Positions 18,072 to 27,743 are shown, counted from the first letter of the stretch. The stretch: 64,000 nt of DNA from SZAS-103 sp038226665 (GCA_038226665.1 JBBRQI010000008.1:40855-104854), one strand, 5' to 3'. The notes: generated by a model not told the origin, from the sequence alone. Numbers and translations are program-made.

Positions 18072-18105
18072 AAGAAACAGCGCGACGCGGGAGGGCGTCG
18101 CGCTG
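18068..18105 (-). terminator. Rho-independent terminator of the autotransporter gene
   Basis: An 11-bp perfect stem (18078-18088 pairing with 18095-18105, CAGCGCGACGC/GCGTCGCGCTG) encloses a 6-base loop. On the minus strand the hairpin is followed by a T-rich run (TTTCTTTTG), as expected for a terminator. It lies about 70 bases past the adhesin stop codon. Confidence 0.85.
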
Positions 18106-18174
18106 CTGGGTACCTTCCGACGAACCGAGTTGAGGACGGAGTTTCCGCCCCTCACTCGCTCGCTCTGTTACGTG

Positions 18175-21100
18175 TTACCAACCCACGCCAAGGCCGGCGC
18201 CGAACGTGCTTTCGCCGTTCGAGAACGAGCCGCCGAGGGTGACCGTGGTGTTCGCCCTGACCAGGCGCTGGTAGCCGATCGACACCGCATCCTCGCCACC
18301 CTGGTGGCCATAACCAACGGCCAGACGGTTCGGTGCCTGGATGCCCGCCGCGCTCGCGGTCATCATGCTCATCGCCGAGCCCATCGCGCCGATGCGGCTG
18401 ATGCGCTTGTCCTGTACACCGAATTCGTGTTGCAGATTGTCGAAGTCGGATTGCAGGTTGCTGACGGCGTTGGTCGTGAACGCGTTGGCCGACGCCAGTG
18501 TTGCAGCATCGCCGGCCTGCATTTGCGCCAGGTTGGTCGCATCGTGGGCGCCTGTGCCTGCAGCGACATTGGTGACGCGCCGTTCGTTGTCGACGCTGCC
18601 CACCGAGACGGTATTGGCCTGGTCGGCAACCGAATTCGCGCCGAGCGCCACCGAGTTGGCCGCGGTCGCCCGCGCGTTATAACCGTCGGCCGTGCTCGAA
18701 GCGCCGCTGGAGGTAGCCAAGCCGCCCGAGGCCACCGAATGCGCGCCGCTTGCGTTCGCATCGTCGGTGCCGTCCGCCGCACCCGATGCCTTGAAGTAAT
18801 GCGTGGCCGTAGCGACGCCGGAAGAGATCGCGTCCAACTGCTCGATCGTCGCCGCGTCGTGCGCCTGGGTGCCATCGGCGACGTTGGTGATTTGCCGATA
18901 GGTACCGCTTGCCGCATCGCCCACCGAGACGCTGTTGGCGCGATCCGCGATAGAGCCCGCGCCGAGCGCGACCGAGTTGGTCGCATCGACGTTCACCGTC
19001 GCGCCGGCACCGACTGCGGTGCTGTTGTCGGCGCCTACCACCGCGCCCGCGCCGAATGCGCTGTCACCCGTTCCGACAGCTGTCGCACCGGTACCGAACG
19101 AACTCGAGTTGGTCCCAGTCGCGGAGGATCCCCTGCCGAATGCGGACGCTCCGATTCCGGTGGCCATGGAGGCATAACCATTGGCGGTGCTGTTGAAGCC
19201 AGACGCCGTGGCGGCCGAACCGGTGGCCGTACTGTAATCGCCACTGGCAACACTGAAAGAACCGATCGCTGTGGACTGGTAACCCGAAGAGCTGCTACCA
19301 ATGCCCATGGCGGCGCTGAAATCGCCGGCAGCCGTACTGTGGGCACCGATCGCGTCGCTTCCCAGGCCATACGCGGCACTGTAGGCACCGAATGCCATGC
19401 TGAAGGTTCCGACTGACTGCGCCTTGAACCCCGTCGCGATGGAGTTGTCCCCTGTAGCGACGCTGCGCGCGCCGAGGGCGACACTGTTAAGACCCAGTGC
19501 GGTGGCGAAGGCGCCGTTCGCCGTGCTGAATGCGCCGGTTGCATTGCTGCGGCGGCCGGTCGCCGTGCTGTCGGTACCGCTGGCGGACGACAGGCTGCCG
19601 GTCGCCGTGGCGCCGAACGCAGTGGCGCTGGCATGCTCGCCGGTGGCGGTGCTGTAATCGCCGGTGGCATTGCTGAAAGCGCCCGACGCGGTCGACCGGA
19701 TTCCGGCCGAATTGCTCAAGAAACCGTCCGCAGTGCTTTCCTTGCCGGTTGCAGAGCTGTAGCTGCCGGTGGTGGTCGATCCGTAGCCCGATGCGACAGC
19801 GTGGTTGCCGGTGGCGGTGCTGTAGTCGCCGCTCGCATTGCTGAAACCGCCACTGGCGCTTGAAGCATTTCCGGAGGCATTGCTGCCGAATCCGAACGCG
19901 CTGCTGCTGAACGCGCCGCTCGCGCTGCTCTTGGCGCCGACGGCAGTGCCATAAGCGAGCGCCGTGCTGGACGCGCCGAGTGCGGTCGAGTTGGCGCCGA
20001 TTGCATAGGCGTGGTAACCGAATGCACTGGCTGAGTCGCCATAGGCGACACTGCCCGAGCCTACCGCTGTCGCGCCCGTTCCCTTGGCATAGCTATACGC
20101 GCCGGTCGCCGTGCTGAAGTCGCCGGCAGCATTCGCATACGCGCCGGTAGCCGTACTGTTGATGCCGGTTGCAGTACTGAACGCTCCCGTGGCCGTGCTC
20201 TGGTACCCCGAAGCCGTGCTGAGGTTGCCGCTGGCGGTACTGAAGTCGCCTGAGGAAGTGCTGCTGGCACCATTGGCGGTGGAACCGAAACCCGAAGCGA
20301 TGCTCGAGGCGCCGGTTGCGGTGCTGTACTTGCCCGACGCGGTGCTGCCCTTGCCGGTTGCAGTGCTGTACTTGCCCGATGCGGTGCTGCCCGCGCCAGT
20401 TGCAGTGCTGTACTTGCCGGTGGCGGTGCTATGCAAGCCGGTGGCGACGCTGCCTTGGCCATACGCATTGCTGAAGGCGCCGGTCGCTGTGCTGCCATAC
20501 CCGTAGGAGTAGCTGTGCGCACCAATGGCGGTGCTGTCATCGCCAATGGCGGTGGCAAAGGCACCGTTCGCCGTACTGAAGGCGCCGGTCGCATTGCTGC
20601 GGCGGCCGGTCGCCGTGCTGTCGGTACCGCTGGCGCTCGACAGGCTGCCCGTCGCCGTGGCGCCGAAGGCGGTTGCGCTGGCATGATCGCCGGTGGCGGT
20701 GCTGTAATCGCCGGTGGCATTGCTGAATGCGCCTGAAGCGGTCGACCGGATTCCGGTCGAGTTGCTCAACAGGCCGTTTGCGGTGCTTTCGAAGCCGGTC
20801 GCCGAACTGTAGGAGCCGGTGGCGGTCGATCCAAATCCGGATGCGATGCTATGCGAACCAGAGGCAGTGCTGTAGTCGCCGCTGGCATTGCTGTAGGCGC
20901 CGATGGCGGTCGAAGCCTTACCCGAAGCGTTGCTGGCGAATCCATTCGCGGTACTGCCGTACGCTCCGGTGGCGCTGCTCTTGTCGCCGATCGCAGTGCC
21001 ATTCGCGAACGCCGTGCTCGACGCGCCTAGCGCTGTCGAGTTGTTGCCGAGTGCGTAAGCGTTGTAACCGAACGCACTGGCCGAGTTGCCGAAGGCGACG

Positions 21101-21420
21101 CTGTTCGCGCCCGTCGCAGTTGCACCTGTGCCGACAGCGATGCTGTACGCACCCATTGCGGAACTGAAATTGCCAGCAGCCTTGCTATAAAAACCGTTGG
21201 CGGTGCTGTAATCACCGCTCGCGTTAGCGCCCCGACCGAATGCTCCACTGTATTTGCCGCTGGCGCTGGCGTTGGTTCCGCAGGCCACGGAGTCAAAGCC
21301 GGAAGCGGATTCGCCCGAGAAGGTGCCACCGCAAATCTGACCCGCCCACACGTTGCCGGTCACGCTTCCGACCGCGACCGAAACCGCCAGCGCCAGAAGG
21401 CGTTTTTGTGCTGCTTTCAT
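18175..21420 (-). CDS. Trimeric autotransporter adhesin (YadA/Hia type)
   Basis: Surface adhesin of the type V-c class, 1081 residues from ATG 21420 (GGGAG ribosome site 8 bases upstream). The signal peptide is MKAAQKRLLALAVSVAVG with VWA cleavage. Next come two cysteines (ICGG, VACG) in the first 35 mature residues, then over 50 head repeats of about 14 residues of the form GxxSTATGxxSxA. Neck/stalk segments follow (SVALGAGSIADRANSVSVG and ITNVADGTQAHDA-type motifs near 800-960), then a short coiled coil and a C-terminal YadA membrane anchor ending GAGLGVGW. No host receptor can be inferred. It is a single-gene transcript with its own terminator. Confidence 0.95.
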   Translation of the reverse strand: MKAAQKRLLALAVSVAVGSVTGNVWAGQICGGTFSGESASGFDSVACGTNASASGKYSGAFGRGANASGDYSTANGFYSKAAGNFSSAMGAYSIAVGTGATATGANSVAFGNSASAFGYNAYALGNNSTALGASSTAFANGTAIGDKSSATGAYGSTANGFASNASGKASTAIGAYSNASGDYSTASGSHSIASGFGSTATGSYSSATGFESTANGLLSNSTGIRSTASGAFSNATGDYSTATGDHASATAFGATATGSLSSASGTDSTATGRRSNATGAFSTANGAFATAIGDDSTAIGAHSYSYGYGSTATGAFSNAYGQGSVATGLHSTATGKYSTATGAGSTASGKYSTATGKGSTASGKYSTATGASSIASGFGSTANGASSTSSGDFSTASGNLSTASGYQSTATGAFSTATGINSTATGAYANAAGDFSTATGAYSYAKGTGATAVGSGSVAYGDSASAFGYHAYAIGANSTALGASSTALAYGTAVGAKSSASGAFSSSAFGFGSNASGNASSASGGFSNASGDYSTATGNHAVASGYGSTTTGSYSSATGKESTADGFLSNSAGIRSTASGAFSNATGDYSTATGEHASATAFGATATGSLSSASGTDSTATGRRSNATGAFSTANGAFATALGLNSVALGARSVATGDNSIATGFKAQSVGTFSMAFGAYSAAYGLGSDAIGAHSTAAGDFSAAMGIGSSSSGYQSTAIGSFSVASGDYSTATGSAATASGFNSTANGYASMATGIGASAFGRGSSATGTNSSSFGTGATAVGTGDSAFGAGAVVGADNSTAVGAGATVNVDATNSVALGAGSIADRANSVSVGDAASGTYRQITNVADGTQAHDAATIEQLDAISSGVATATHYFKASGAADGTDDANASGAHSVASGGLATSSGASSTADGYNARATAANSVALGANSVADQANTVSVGSVDNERRVTNVAAGTGAHDATNLAQMQAGDAATLASANAFTTNAVSNLQSDFDNLQHEFGVQDKRISRIGAMGSAMSMMTASAAGIQAPNRLAVGYGHQGGEDAVSIGYQRLVRANTTVTLGGSFSNGESTFGAGLGVGW
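19511..19724 (-). repeat. Copy B core of a long duplication inside the adhesin gene
   Basis: This segment matches 20561-20774 almost base for base at a constant offset of 1050 bp, equal to 350 residues or 25 head repeats of 14. Similarity at protein level extends well beyond this core, to roughly 19490-20040. The high nucleotide identity compared with the more diverged single repeats implies a recent segmental duplication or gene conversion. Confidence 0.8.
20561..20774 (-). repeat. Copy A core of a long duplication inside the adhesin gene
   Basis: Partner of 19511-19724. Shared landmarks include GCTGCGGCGGCCGGTCGCCG and CAGGCTGCC at exactly corresponding positions (20641 and 19591). The protein copies both read GSLSSASGTDSTATGRRSNA. 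Weaker similarity extends to about 21090. Confidence 0.8.
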
Positions 21421-21720
21421 GTGTTGATCTCCCAGCCGCAATGGCTGCAATGGTTGATTGAATGAGGTTGCCTCTGGGCAAGCTTTCCCGCAGCACGCAC
21501 CCCTACGCTTACACAGACACAAAAACGCACCGAGGCGAGCCATGGATCAATCCACTCCTCGCCCGCAGCTGGCGTATCTTGGCCCGAACCGTAACACAAT
21601 CAGGTGCCGGTGCGAGCAGCGAAACGCAAGTTTTCCTGCGGAAAGGCCATTCTCCGACGCACCGGCTGGCCGGCAGACCCATACCACCTCTGTACGGCGA
21701 CGCAAGCCGCGATACAGGAC
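21421..21720. other. Intergenic region upstream of the adhesin gene
   Basis: About 300 bases between the purL stop and the adhesin start, both on the minus strand. It must hold the adhesin promoter and leader. Apart from the GGGAG ribosome site next to the adhesin start I see no convincing -35/-10 pair, no strong purL terminator and no RNA gene. Short hairpins such as TTTCC/GGAAA (around 21634) are too weak to call. Confidence 0.5.
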
Positions 21721-24700
21721 TCAAGCAACGAACACGCGCGCGTTACGGAACAGCCGCATCCACGGCGAATCCTCGCCCCAGCCCGGCGGATGCCAGCTCA
21801 TCTGCACGCTGCGGAAGACGCGTTCTGGGTGCGGCATCATGAGGGTCGCGCGACCATCGGCGCTGGCCAGCCCGGCAATCGCGTCGGGCGAACCGTTCGG
21901 ATTGGCTGGATACGTTGTCGCGACGCGGCCTGCGCCATCGACGTAGCGCATCGCGACTTGCGCCATTGCGCGGTCGGCCTCGACGTCGAACGCGACACGG
22001 CCTTCGCCATGCGCAACCACGACCGGCAGCCGCGACCCGGCCATGCCGGCCAACAGGAGCGACCGCGATTCCATCACTTCCAGCAATGCGAGGCGCGCTT
22101 CGTATTGTTCGGAACGATTGCGCAGGAATTTCGGCCAGTGCCCGGCGCCGGGGATCAACTCCTTGAGTTGCGCGAGCATCTGGCAACCGTTGCAGGCGCC
22201 GAGGGTGAAGCTGTCGCCGCGCGCGAAAAATTCGGCGAACGCATCGCGCAGCCATGCGCGTTCAAGGATCGACGTCGCCCAGCCGCGTCCCGCGCCAAGC
22301 ACGTCGCCATACGAGAATCCGCCACACGCAGCCAATCCCTTGAACCCGTCGAGCGCGATGCGCTTCTCGATCAGATCGGACATGTGCACATCGACGGCAT
22401 CGAAGCCCGCGCGATCGAATGCAGCGGCCATCTCGATCTGGCCGTTGACGCCTTGCTCGCGCAGGATCGCGATGCGCGGCCGTGCGCCGCCAATCGTGAA
22501 GGCCTCTTCGGGCTTGAAGCTCAACTGCGCGCTCAATGCCGGCGCATCGAAATCGCGACGCGCGACGCGCTCTTCCTCGGCGCACTCCGGATCGTCGCGC
22601 AACGACTGCATCGCGTGCGTCACCGACCACCACGCATCGAACGCCTCCTGCCAGCTCCATTCCACCACCGTCTCGCGTTCGCATTGCACGCGGATCGTCG
22701 GTGTCGCGACCGGGCGCGCGATGCGTTGCGCACAGTGGGTCATATCGTGGCGATCGACCAGGTCGGCGAACGCCGCGCGATCCTCTGTCGCGACCTGCAC
22801 GATTGCGCCAAGTTCCTCGTTGAACAGCGCGCGCGTCGCATCGTCGCCTCTTGGATCGATGCTGATCTCCAGCCCGACGCGCGAGGCGAACGCAAGTTCG
22901 CACAGCGCGGCGAACGCGCCTCCGTCGGAGCGGTCGTGGTACGCGAGCAACAAGTGGTCTTTGCGCGCCTGTTGGATCAGGTCGAAGAATCGGCGCAGCA
23001 GCGCAGAATCGTCAAGGTCGGGGCATGTGCCGCCGAACGCGCCCTGGCACTGCGCGAGTATCGAACCACCGAGGCGCTGCTGGCCCGCGCCAAGCCCGAT
23101 CAGCCACAACTCGGAATCCACATCGCGCGCGAGCACCGGTTGCAACTGTCCGCGCACGTCGGCGACGCGCGCGAACGCGGTCACCACCAGCGACACCGGG
23201 GAGACGGTCCTGTACGTTTCGATCCCATCAAGCCGTGAAGGCAGCCCTCCCTGGTGCGCCTGCTGGTCGGCATCCAAGCCTTCCCCTCGCGCGGCTGCGG
23301 CCCCGCTCGACCACTGCGCCTGCATCGACAGCGAATCCTTGCCGACCGGAATGCTGATGCCGAGTTCGGGACACAGTTCCATGCCGACCGCATGCACGGC
23401 GTCGAACAGCGCGGCATCATCGCCATCGTATCCGGCAGCGGCCATCCAGTTCGCCGAAAGCTTCACCTCGGCCAGCGATGCGACCGGTGCCGCGGCAAGG
23501 TTGGTAATCGCCTCGCCGACCGCCATGCGCGCGCTCGCGGCGGCATCGAGCAGCGCGAGCGGCGTGCGTTCGCCGAGCGCCATCGCTTCGCCCGCATAGC
23601 CATCGAAGTCGTCGAGAGTGATCGCGCAATCCGCGAGCGGCAGCTGCCACGGGCCGACCATCTGGTCGCGCGCGCACAGGCCGCCGACGCTGCGGTCGCC
23701 AATCGTCACCAGGAAATTCTTCGCCGCCACGCTTGGATGCGCGAGAACGCGCAGGCCGGCTTCTCGCAGCGCATCCGGATCGGCGTTCAACGCCGCAGTA
23801 TCGAGTTTCGCCCAGCGCGTTACGCGTGGACGCTGCGTATCGCGATGCAGTTTCGGCGCATTGCCGAAGAGCACGTCCATTGGCATGTCGATGACAGCTG
23901 CGTTGGCGGTGGTCTGATCCGCATTGCCATCGCGCAACACAAGGCGTTGCTCGGCGGTCGCGGAGCCGACGACCGCGAACGGGCAGCGCTCGCGCGCACA
24001 GAGCGCAGCGAATTCTTCCAGTCGTTCCGCGCTGACGCCAAGCACGTAGCGTTCCTGCGCCTCGTTGCTCCAGATCTGCATCGGCGTGAGGGATTGATCG
24101 TCGCTCGGGATCGCACGCAGATCGATGATGCCGCCGACGTTCGAGTCGTGCAGCAACTCGGGAATCGCATTCGACAGACCTCCCGCGCCGACGTCGTGGA
24201 TGCACAGGATCGGATTGTCCACACCGAACGCGACGCAGCGGTCGATGACTTCCTGACAGCGGCGTTCGAGTTCCGGGTTGTCGCGCTGCACCGATGCGAA
24301 GTCGAGTTCTTCCGAACTGTCGCCGGATGCGACCGATGACGCCGCGCCGCCGCCAAGCCCGATCAGCATCGCCGGGCCGCCGAGCACGATCACGCTGTCG
24401 CCGGCGCGCAGCAATTTCTTCTGGACGAGTGTGGTTTCGACCGCGCCGAGTCCGCCGGCCAGCATGATCGGCTTGTCGTAGCCGCGCAGCACGCCGGGCT
24501 CGGATGTCGCGAGTTCGAAGGAACGGAAATAGCCGCACAGCGCGGGGCGACCGAATTCGTTGTTGAACGCTGCGGCGCCGATCGGCCCGTCACGCATGAT
24601 CTCGAACGCACTGGCCATGCGCGGATTCAGCGGCCGCGCGGTTTCCCACGGCTGTGGCAAGGTCGGGATGCGCAGGTGCGAGACCGAGAATCCGGTCAGC

Positions 24701-25671
24701 CCGGCTTTCGGCTTGCCCCCGCGACCGGTCGCGCCCTCGTCGCGGATCTCGCCGCCCGAACCTGTTGCGGCGCCGGCGAATGGCGCGATCGCGGTCGGAT
24801 GGTTGTGGGTCTCGACCTTGATGCAGAACGCGCTCGGTCGCAACGGACCCGCGCGATACACGCCATCGGCATCCGGACGAAACGCCTGCGCGGCGAATCC
24901 TTCGATGACCGCCGCGTTGTCCTTGTACGCCGACAGTGTGAGCTGCGGCGCTTCGGCATGGGTGTTGCGAATCATCTTGAACAGCGACAGCGGCTGCGCC
25001 TCACCATCGACGCTGAAATCGGCATTGAAGATCTTGTGCCGGCAATGTTCGGAATTGGCCTGCGCGAACATCATCAGTTCGGCGTCGGACGGATCGCGAC
25101 CGAGTTCACCGAAACGCCGACGCAGGTATTCAATTTCGTCGTCCGACAATGCCAGGCCAAGGCGACCGTTCGCCGCATCCAGATCGGCCAGCGCGATGCG
25201 TTCGAGCGCGCCACGCGATGGCGTGGCGAACAGCTTGACGGCTGCGTCGCGATCGAACAGCAAGGACTGCGTCATCGGATCGTGCAGCGCATGCGCCAGC
25301 GGTTGCCATCCCGGGGAACCGGCGTCCGGCAAACCGGTCACATCCAGCCGCATTCCACGTTCCACGCGACGCACCGGCAGGCCAACTCCGCGCAGGATTT
25401 CGGTGGCCTTGCTCGCCCACGGTGAAAGCGTGCCAAGGCGTGGTACGACGAACAGGCTGCGGGCACCGGTTGACGATGGCGTGTCACGCGACCAAGCCTG
25501 CAGGATGCGTTCAAGCGACGCGCGGTCGGGCACGGCGCCAACTTCGGCATCGATGAAATATTGCCAACCCGCGACGGCAATGGATGTGCCGTCGTGCAGC
25601 TTGCGCAGGCTTTGTTCGAGGCGGTCGCGACGGAAGGGCGACAGGGCCGGAAGGCCCTCGAGGACGATCAT
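21721..25671 (-). CDS. purL: Phosphoribosylformylglycinamidine synthase PurL (single-chain)
   Basis: Large-type FGAM synthetase that converts FGAR to FGAM with glutamine in purine synthesis. The 1316-residue chain is the usual length for proteobacterial PurL. It has an N-terminal PurS-like segment, AIRS-type synthetase domains with FCIKVETHNHPTAIAPF and GAATGSGGEIRDE, the second half beginning near LCPELGISIPVGKDSLSM, and a C-terminal glutaminase domain with catalytic Cys in FTLGACNGCQML and His in MPHPERVFR. Intact throughout. It lies 85 bases after the DsbC-like gene on the same strand. Confidence 0.97.
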   Translation of the reverse strand: MIVLEGLPALSPFRRDRLEQSLRKLHDGTSIAVAGWQYFIDAEVGAVPDRASLERILQAWSRDTPSSTGARSLFVVPRLGTLSPWASKATEILRGVGLPVRRVERGMRLDVTGLPDAGSPGWQPLAHALHDPMTQSLLFDRDAAVKLFATPSRGALERIALADLDAANGRLGLALSDDEIEYLRRRFGELGRDPSDAELMMFAQANSEHCRHKIFNADFSVDGEAQPLSLFKMIRNTHAEAPQLTLSAYKDNAAVIEGFAAQAFRPDADGVYRAGPLRPSAFCIKVETHNHPTAIAPFAGAATGSGGEIRDEGATGRGGKPKAGLTGFSVSHLRIPTLPQPWETARPLNPRMASAFEIMRDGPIGAAAFNNEFGRPALCGYFRSFELATSEPGVLRGYDKPIMLAGGLGAVETTLVQKKLLRAGDSVIVLGGPAMLIGLGGGAASSVASGDSSEELDFASVQRDNPELERRCQEVIDRCVAFGVDNPILCIHDVGAGGLSNAIPELLHDSNVGGIIDLRAIPSDDQSLTPMQIWSNEAQERYVLGVSAERLEEFAALCARERCPFAVVGSATAEQRLVLRDGNADQTTANAAVIDMPMDVLFGNAPKLHRDTQRPRVTRWAKLDTAALNADPDALREAGLRVLAHPSVAAKNFLVTIGDRSVGGLCARDQMVGPWQLPLADCAITLDDFDGYAGEAMALGERTPLALLDAAASARMAVGEAITNLAAAPVASLAEVKLSANWMAAAGYDGDDAALFDAVHAVGMELCPELGISIPVGKDSLSMQAQWSSGAAAARGEGLDADQQAHQGGLPSRLDGIETYRTVSPVSLVVTAFARVADVRGQLQPVLARDVDSELWLIGLGAGQQRLGGSILAQCQGAFGGTCPDLDDSALLRRFFDLIQQARKDHLLLAYHDRSDGGAFAALCELAFASRVGLEISIDPRGDDATRALFNEELGAIVQVATEDRAAFADLVDRHDMTHCAQRIARPVATPTIRVQCERETVVEWSWQEAFDAWWSVTHAMQSLRDDPECAEEERVARRDFDAPALSAQLSFKPEEAFTIGGARPRIAILREQGVNGQIEMAAAFDRAGFDAVDVHMSDLIEKRIALDGFKGLAACGGFSYGDVLGAGRGWATSILERAWLRDAFAEFFARGDSFTLGACNGCQMLAQLKELIPGAGHWPKFLRNRSEQYEARLALLEVMESRSLLLAGMAGSRLPVVVAHGEGRVAFDVEADRAMAQVAMRYVDGAGRVATTYPANPNGSPDAIAGLASADGRATLMMPHPERVFRSVQMSWHPPGWGEDSPWMRLFRNARVFVA

Positions 25672-25756
25672 GTCCGGGATTTTTGGGGCTGGATCAGGGC
25701 GTGCATGATAGCCCAGCCAGCCCGGCTCCGCTGGCGTAGCGGGAGGGATGACGCGA

Positions 25757-26548
25757 TCAGGAGCTTGGCTGTGCCGCGAGCTTGTCGAGTTTGGTCTTCA
25801 TCTCGGTTGGCGTGAGATAGCCGCCGATCTGGGTGCCGTCCGCTGCGAAAATCGCCGGCGTCCCATCGATTCCGATCTTCAATCCGAGGTTGTAATCCAT
25901 CGTGACCGGGTTGGTGCAATTGATTTTCTTGACCGGCAAACCCTTCTTCGCATCGGTAAATGCTTGGCGGCGATCCGGCGCGCACCAGACCGACACCGCC
26001 TTGTCGGCGGATTCCGTGCCGAGGCCCGTGCGCGGGAAAAACAGGTAATCCACCGCGATACCGGCCTTGTTGTAGTCGGCAATCTGCGAATGCAGCTTGC
26101 GGCAGTAAGCGCAATCCACGTCGGTGAAGACCGTCACCGTGTATTTCGGATGCGGCGGCGCGAACACGATCATTTGCGAGGGGCCGATGTCCTTGAGCAA
26201 GCCGTGACGCGAGACCGCACGCGCAGCCTCGGTGAGATTGCGCTTGCTGGCGACCTCGATGATGCTGCCGGAGACCAGGTATTTGCCATCGTTGGTGACA
26301 TAGGCGGTTTCGCCTTCGGCAGTGACCTCCATCAAGCCCGCGATCGGCGAGGGACGCACGCTATCGACCTTGATGCCTTTCGAAATGGAGTCCATCGCTT
26401 TGCGCGCGGCGACTTCGCCGGGCCCTACCGGCGCGGGCGCAACCGGTGTTGCGGCAGCCGCCGCGCCGATCGAACCTGCGGAGCACGCACCCAGCGCGAA
26501 TACGCCCAGCGCGGCAGCGGACAGGAGTGCAATCAAGGAATGCTTCAT
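25757..26548 (-). CDS. dsbC: DsbC/DsbG-type thiol:disulfide interchange protein, possible lipoprotein
   Basis: Periplasmic disulfide isomerase. ATG 26548 gives 263 residues; an open frame 56 codons longer lacks support. The leader MKHSLIALLSAAALGVFALGAC could be cut as a lipoprotein at Cys22 (LGAC), unlike soluble E. coli DsbC. An N-terminal dimerisation domain (about 45-115) precedes a thioredoxin fold with active site C146-AY-C149, the downstream conserved Cys pair in VWCAPD and INCTNP, and the cis-Pro loop GIDGTPAIF. It would refold secreted proteins, relevant to a strain with type II secretion and cysteine-bearing exported proteins. The partner DsbD is not in the window. Confidence 0.92.
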   Translation of the reverse strand: MKHSLIALLSAAALGVFALGACSAGSIGAAAAATPVAPAPVGPGEVAARKAMDSISKGIKVDSVRPSPIAGLMEVTAEGETAYVTNDGKYLVSGSIIEVASKRNLTEAARAVSRHGLLKDIGPSQMIVFAPPHPKYTVTVFTDVDCAYCRKLHSQIADYNKAGIAVDYLFFPRTGLGTESADKAVSVWCAPDRRQAFTDAKKGLPVKKINCTNPVTMDYNLGLKIGIDGTPAIFAADGTQIGGYLTPTEMKTKLDKLAAQPSS

Positions 26549-26716
26549 GCGAGATCTCGGTCGTGTGGATGCGGAGAAGCCAGACATTGCAGACCCGGCT
26601 TTGGCCGCGAAGGTTCCGATTGTCTCACGCATGCGGGTTGCGCCTGCGTGAAAGCGATTGATTGCCCGATGATCGCGTTCATGCAGCCGCTCACGCGGCA
26701 TTGAGGCACACGGCAC

Positions 26717-27697
26717 TCATGCGCGCGGGTGGTGGCTCTGATGCAGCCGCTTGAGGCCTTCGGTGGCGACCAGGGTATAGATCTGCGTGGTCGAAAGACT
26801 CGCGTGGCCGAGCAGCATCTGCAAGGCGCGCAGGTCGGCGCCATGGTTGAGCAAATGGGTTGCGAACGAATGCCGCAAGCCGTGCGGACTGACCAGCGCC
26901 GGATCGACACCCGCGCGCGAGGCCAGCGTTTTCAGCGTGGTCCAGAATTGTTGCCGGCTCAATGCGTCGCCGCGCGCGCCGAGGAACAGCGGCAATCGCG
27001 TCTGTTTGCCGGCGAAATGCGGACGCGCGGCATCCAGATAACGTTGCAGCCAATGCTGCGCTTCCTCGCCGAGCGGCACCAGCCGCTCCTTGCTGCCCTT
27101 GCCGGTCACCCGCACGACGCCCTGGCGCAGATTCAATCCGGCCGCCGGCAGCGATACCAGTTCGCTGACGCGCAGCCCGGTCGCGTACATCAGTTCGATC
27201 ATCGCGCGATCGCGCAAGCCGGCCGGATCGTCGATATCCGGCGCGGCCAGCAATGCCTCGACCTGCGATTCGGATAAGGCTTTGGGCAGCGAACGTCCGA
27301 GTTTCGGCGCTTCCAGCAAGGCAGCCGGATCGACCGTGATCGCGCCGCGTCGGAGCGACTGCGTGTAGAACGCGCGCAACGCCGACAACAGGCGCGCATT
27401 GCTGCGTGGCGCGTAGCCGAGCCGCGTGCGTTCGGCAAGGTAATCGAACAGCGCGCTGCGATCGGCGGATTCCAGCGCACCGCCGCGCGTAGTCAGCCAA
27501 CGCGCGAGGCCATCGAGATCGCGGCGATAGCTGTCCAAGGTCTGTCGCGCCAACCCGGACTCGGCCCACAGACGTTCGAGGAAAGCCGCGATCGCATCGG
27601 TATCGCGCGCAGACGCAGGCGACAACGACTGCGCATGGCGGCGGCGGTCTGCTGGTGTAAGGCTGGCTGGGCTACGGCCGGTTGGCATGCGTGGCAT
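26717..27697 (-). CDS. xerD: Site-specific tyrosine recombinase XerD
   Basis: Tyrosine recombinase acting with XerC at dif to resolve chromosome dimers. Of 326 residues, the first 30 are an extra basic tail; the SAM-like core-binding domain spans about 30-120 and the catalytic domain 130-320. The catalytic set is visible: Arg in GLRVSEL, Lys in TGKGSKER, HGLRHSFATHLL, LLGHASLSTTQIY with the nucleophile Tyr. The C-terminal LKRLHQSHHPRA is diagnostic of XerD over XerC. In many proteobacteria xerD precedes dsbC, as here. Confidence 0.95.
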   Translation of the reverse strand: MPRMPTGRSPASLTPADRRRHAQSLSPASARDTDAIAAFLERLWAESGLARQTLDSYRRDLDGLARWLTTRGGALESADRSALFDYLAERTRLGYAPRSNARLLSALRAFYTQSLRRGAITVDPAALLEAPKLGRSLPKALSESQVEALLAAPDIDDPAGLRDRAMIELMYATGLRVSELVSLPAAGLNLRQGVVRVTGKGSKERLVPLGEEAQHWLQRYLDAARPHFAGKQTRLPLFLGARGDALSRQQFWTTLKTLASRAGVDPALVSPHGLRHSFATHLLNHGADLRALQMLLGHASLSTTQIYTLVATEGLKRLHQSHHPRA

Positions 27698-27743
27698 CGT
27701 CGCAGCTTAGCCAGTGCGCAGCCGCGCCGGTATCCTGTCGCGC

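Larger units (their letters stand above)
17846..18174. other. Intergenic region between gspE and the adhesin gene
   Basis: The region lies upstream of gspE and downstream of the adhesin gene, both on the minus strand. It holds two copies of a 51-bp direct repeat (17961-18062) and a strong hairpin terminator for the adhesin gene (18068-18105). The gspE promoter must lie here too, most likely between 17846 and 17960, but no convincing -35/-10 pair was identified. Small frames across the repeats are not considered genes. Confidence 0.75.

Noticed and set aside
17440..19416. 658-codon plus-strand frame across gspE, the spacer and the adhesin
   Set aside because: It lies opposite well-supported genes, and its low-complexity Arg/Ala/Gly content reflects the adhesin repeats and the 51-bp repeats read in antisense.
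18900..21250. Regularly spaced short repeats that might suggest a CRISPR array
   Set aside because: They are 42-bp coding repeats of the adhesin head, with no spacers, and continue one reading frame.
21604..23238. Plus-strand frame opposite purL
   Set aside because: purL is intact on the other strand with all motifs; the antisense frame is rich in Arg/His/Ala and has no recognisable domain.
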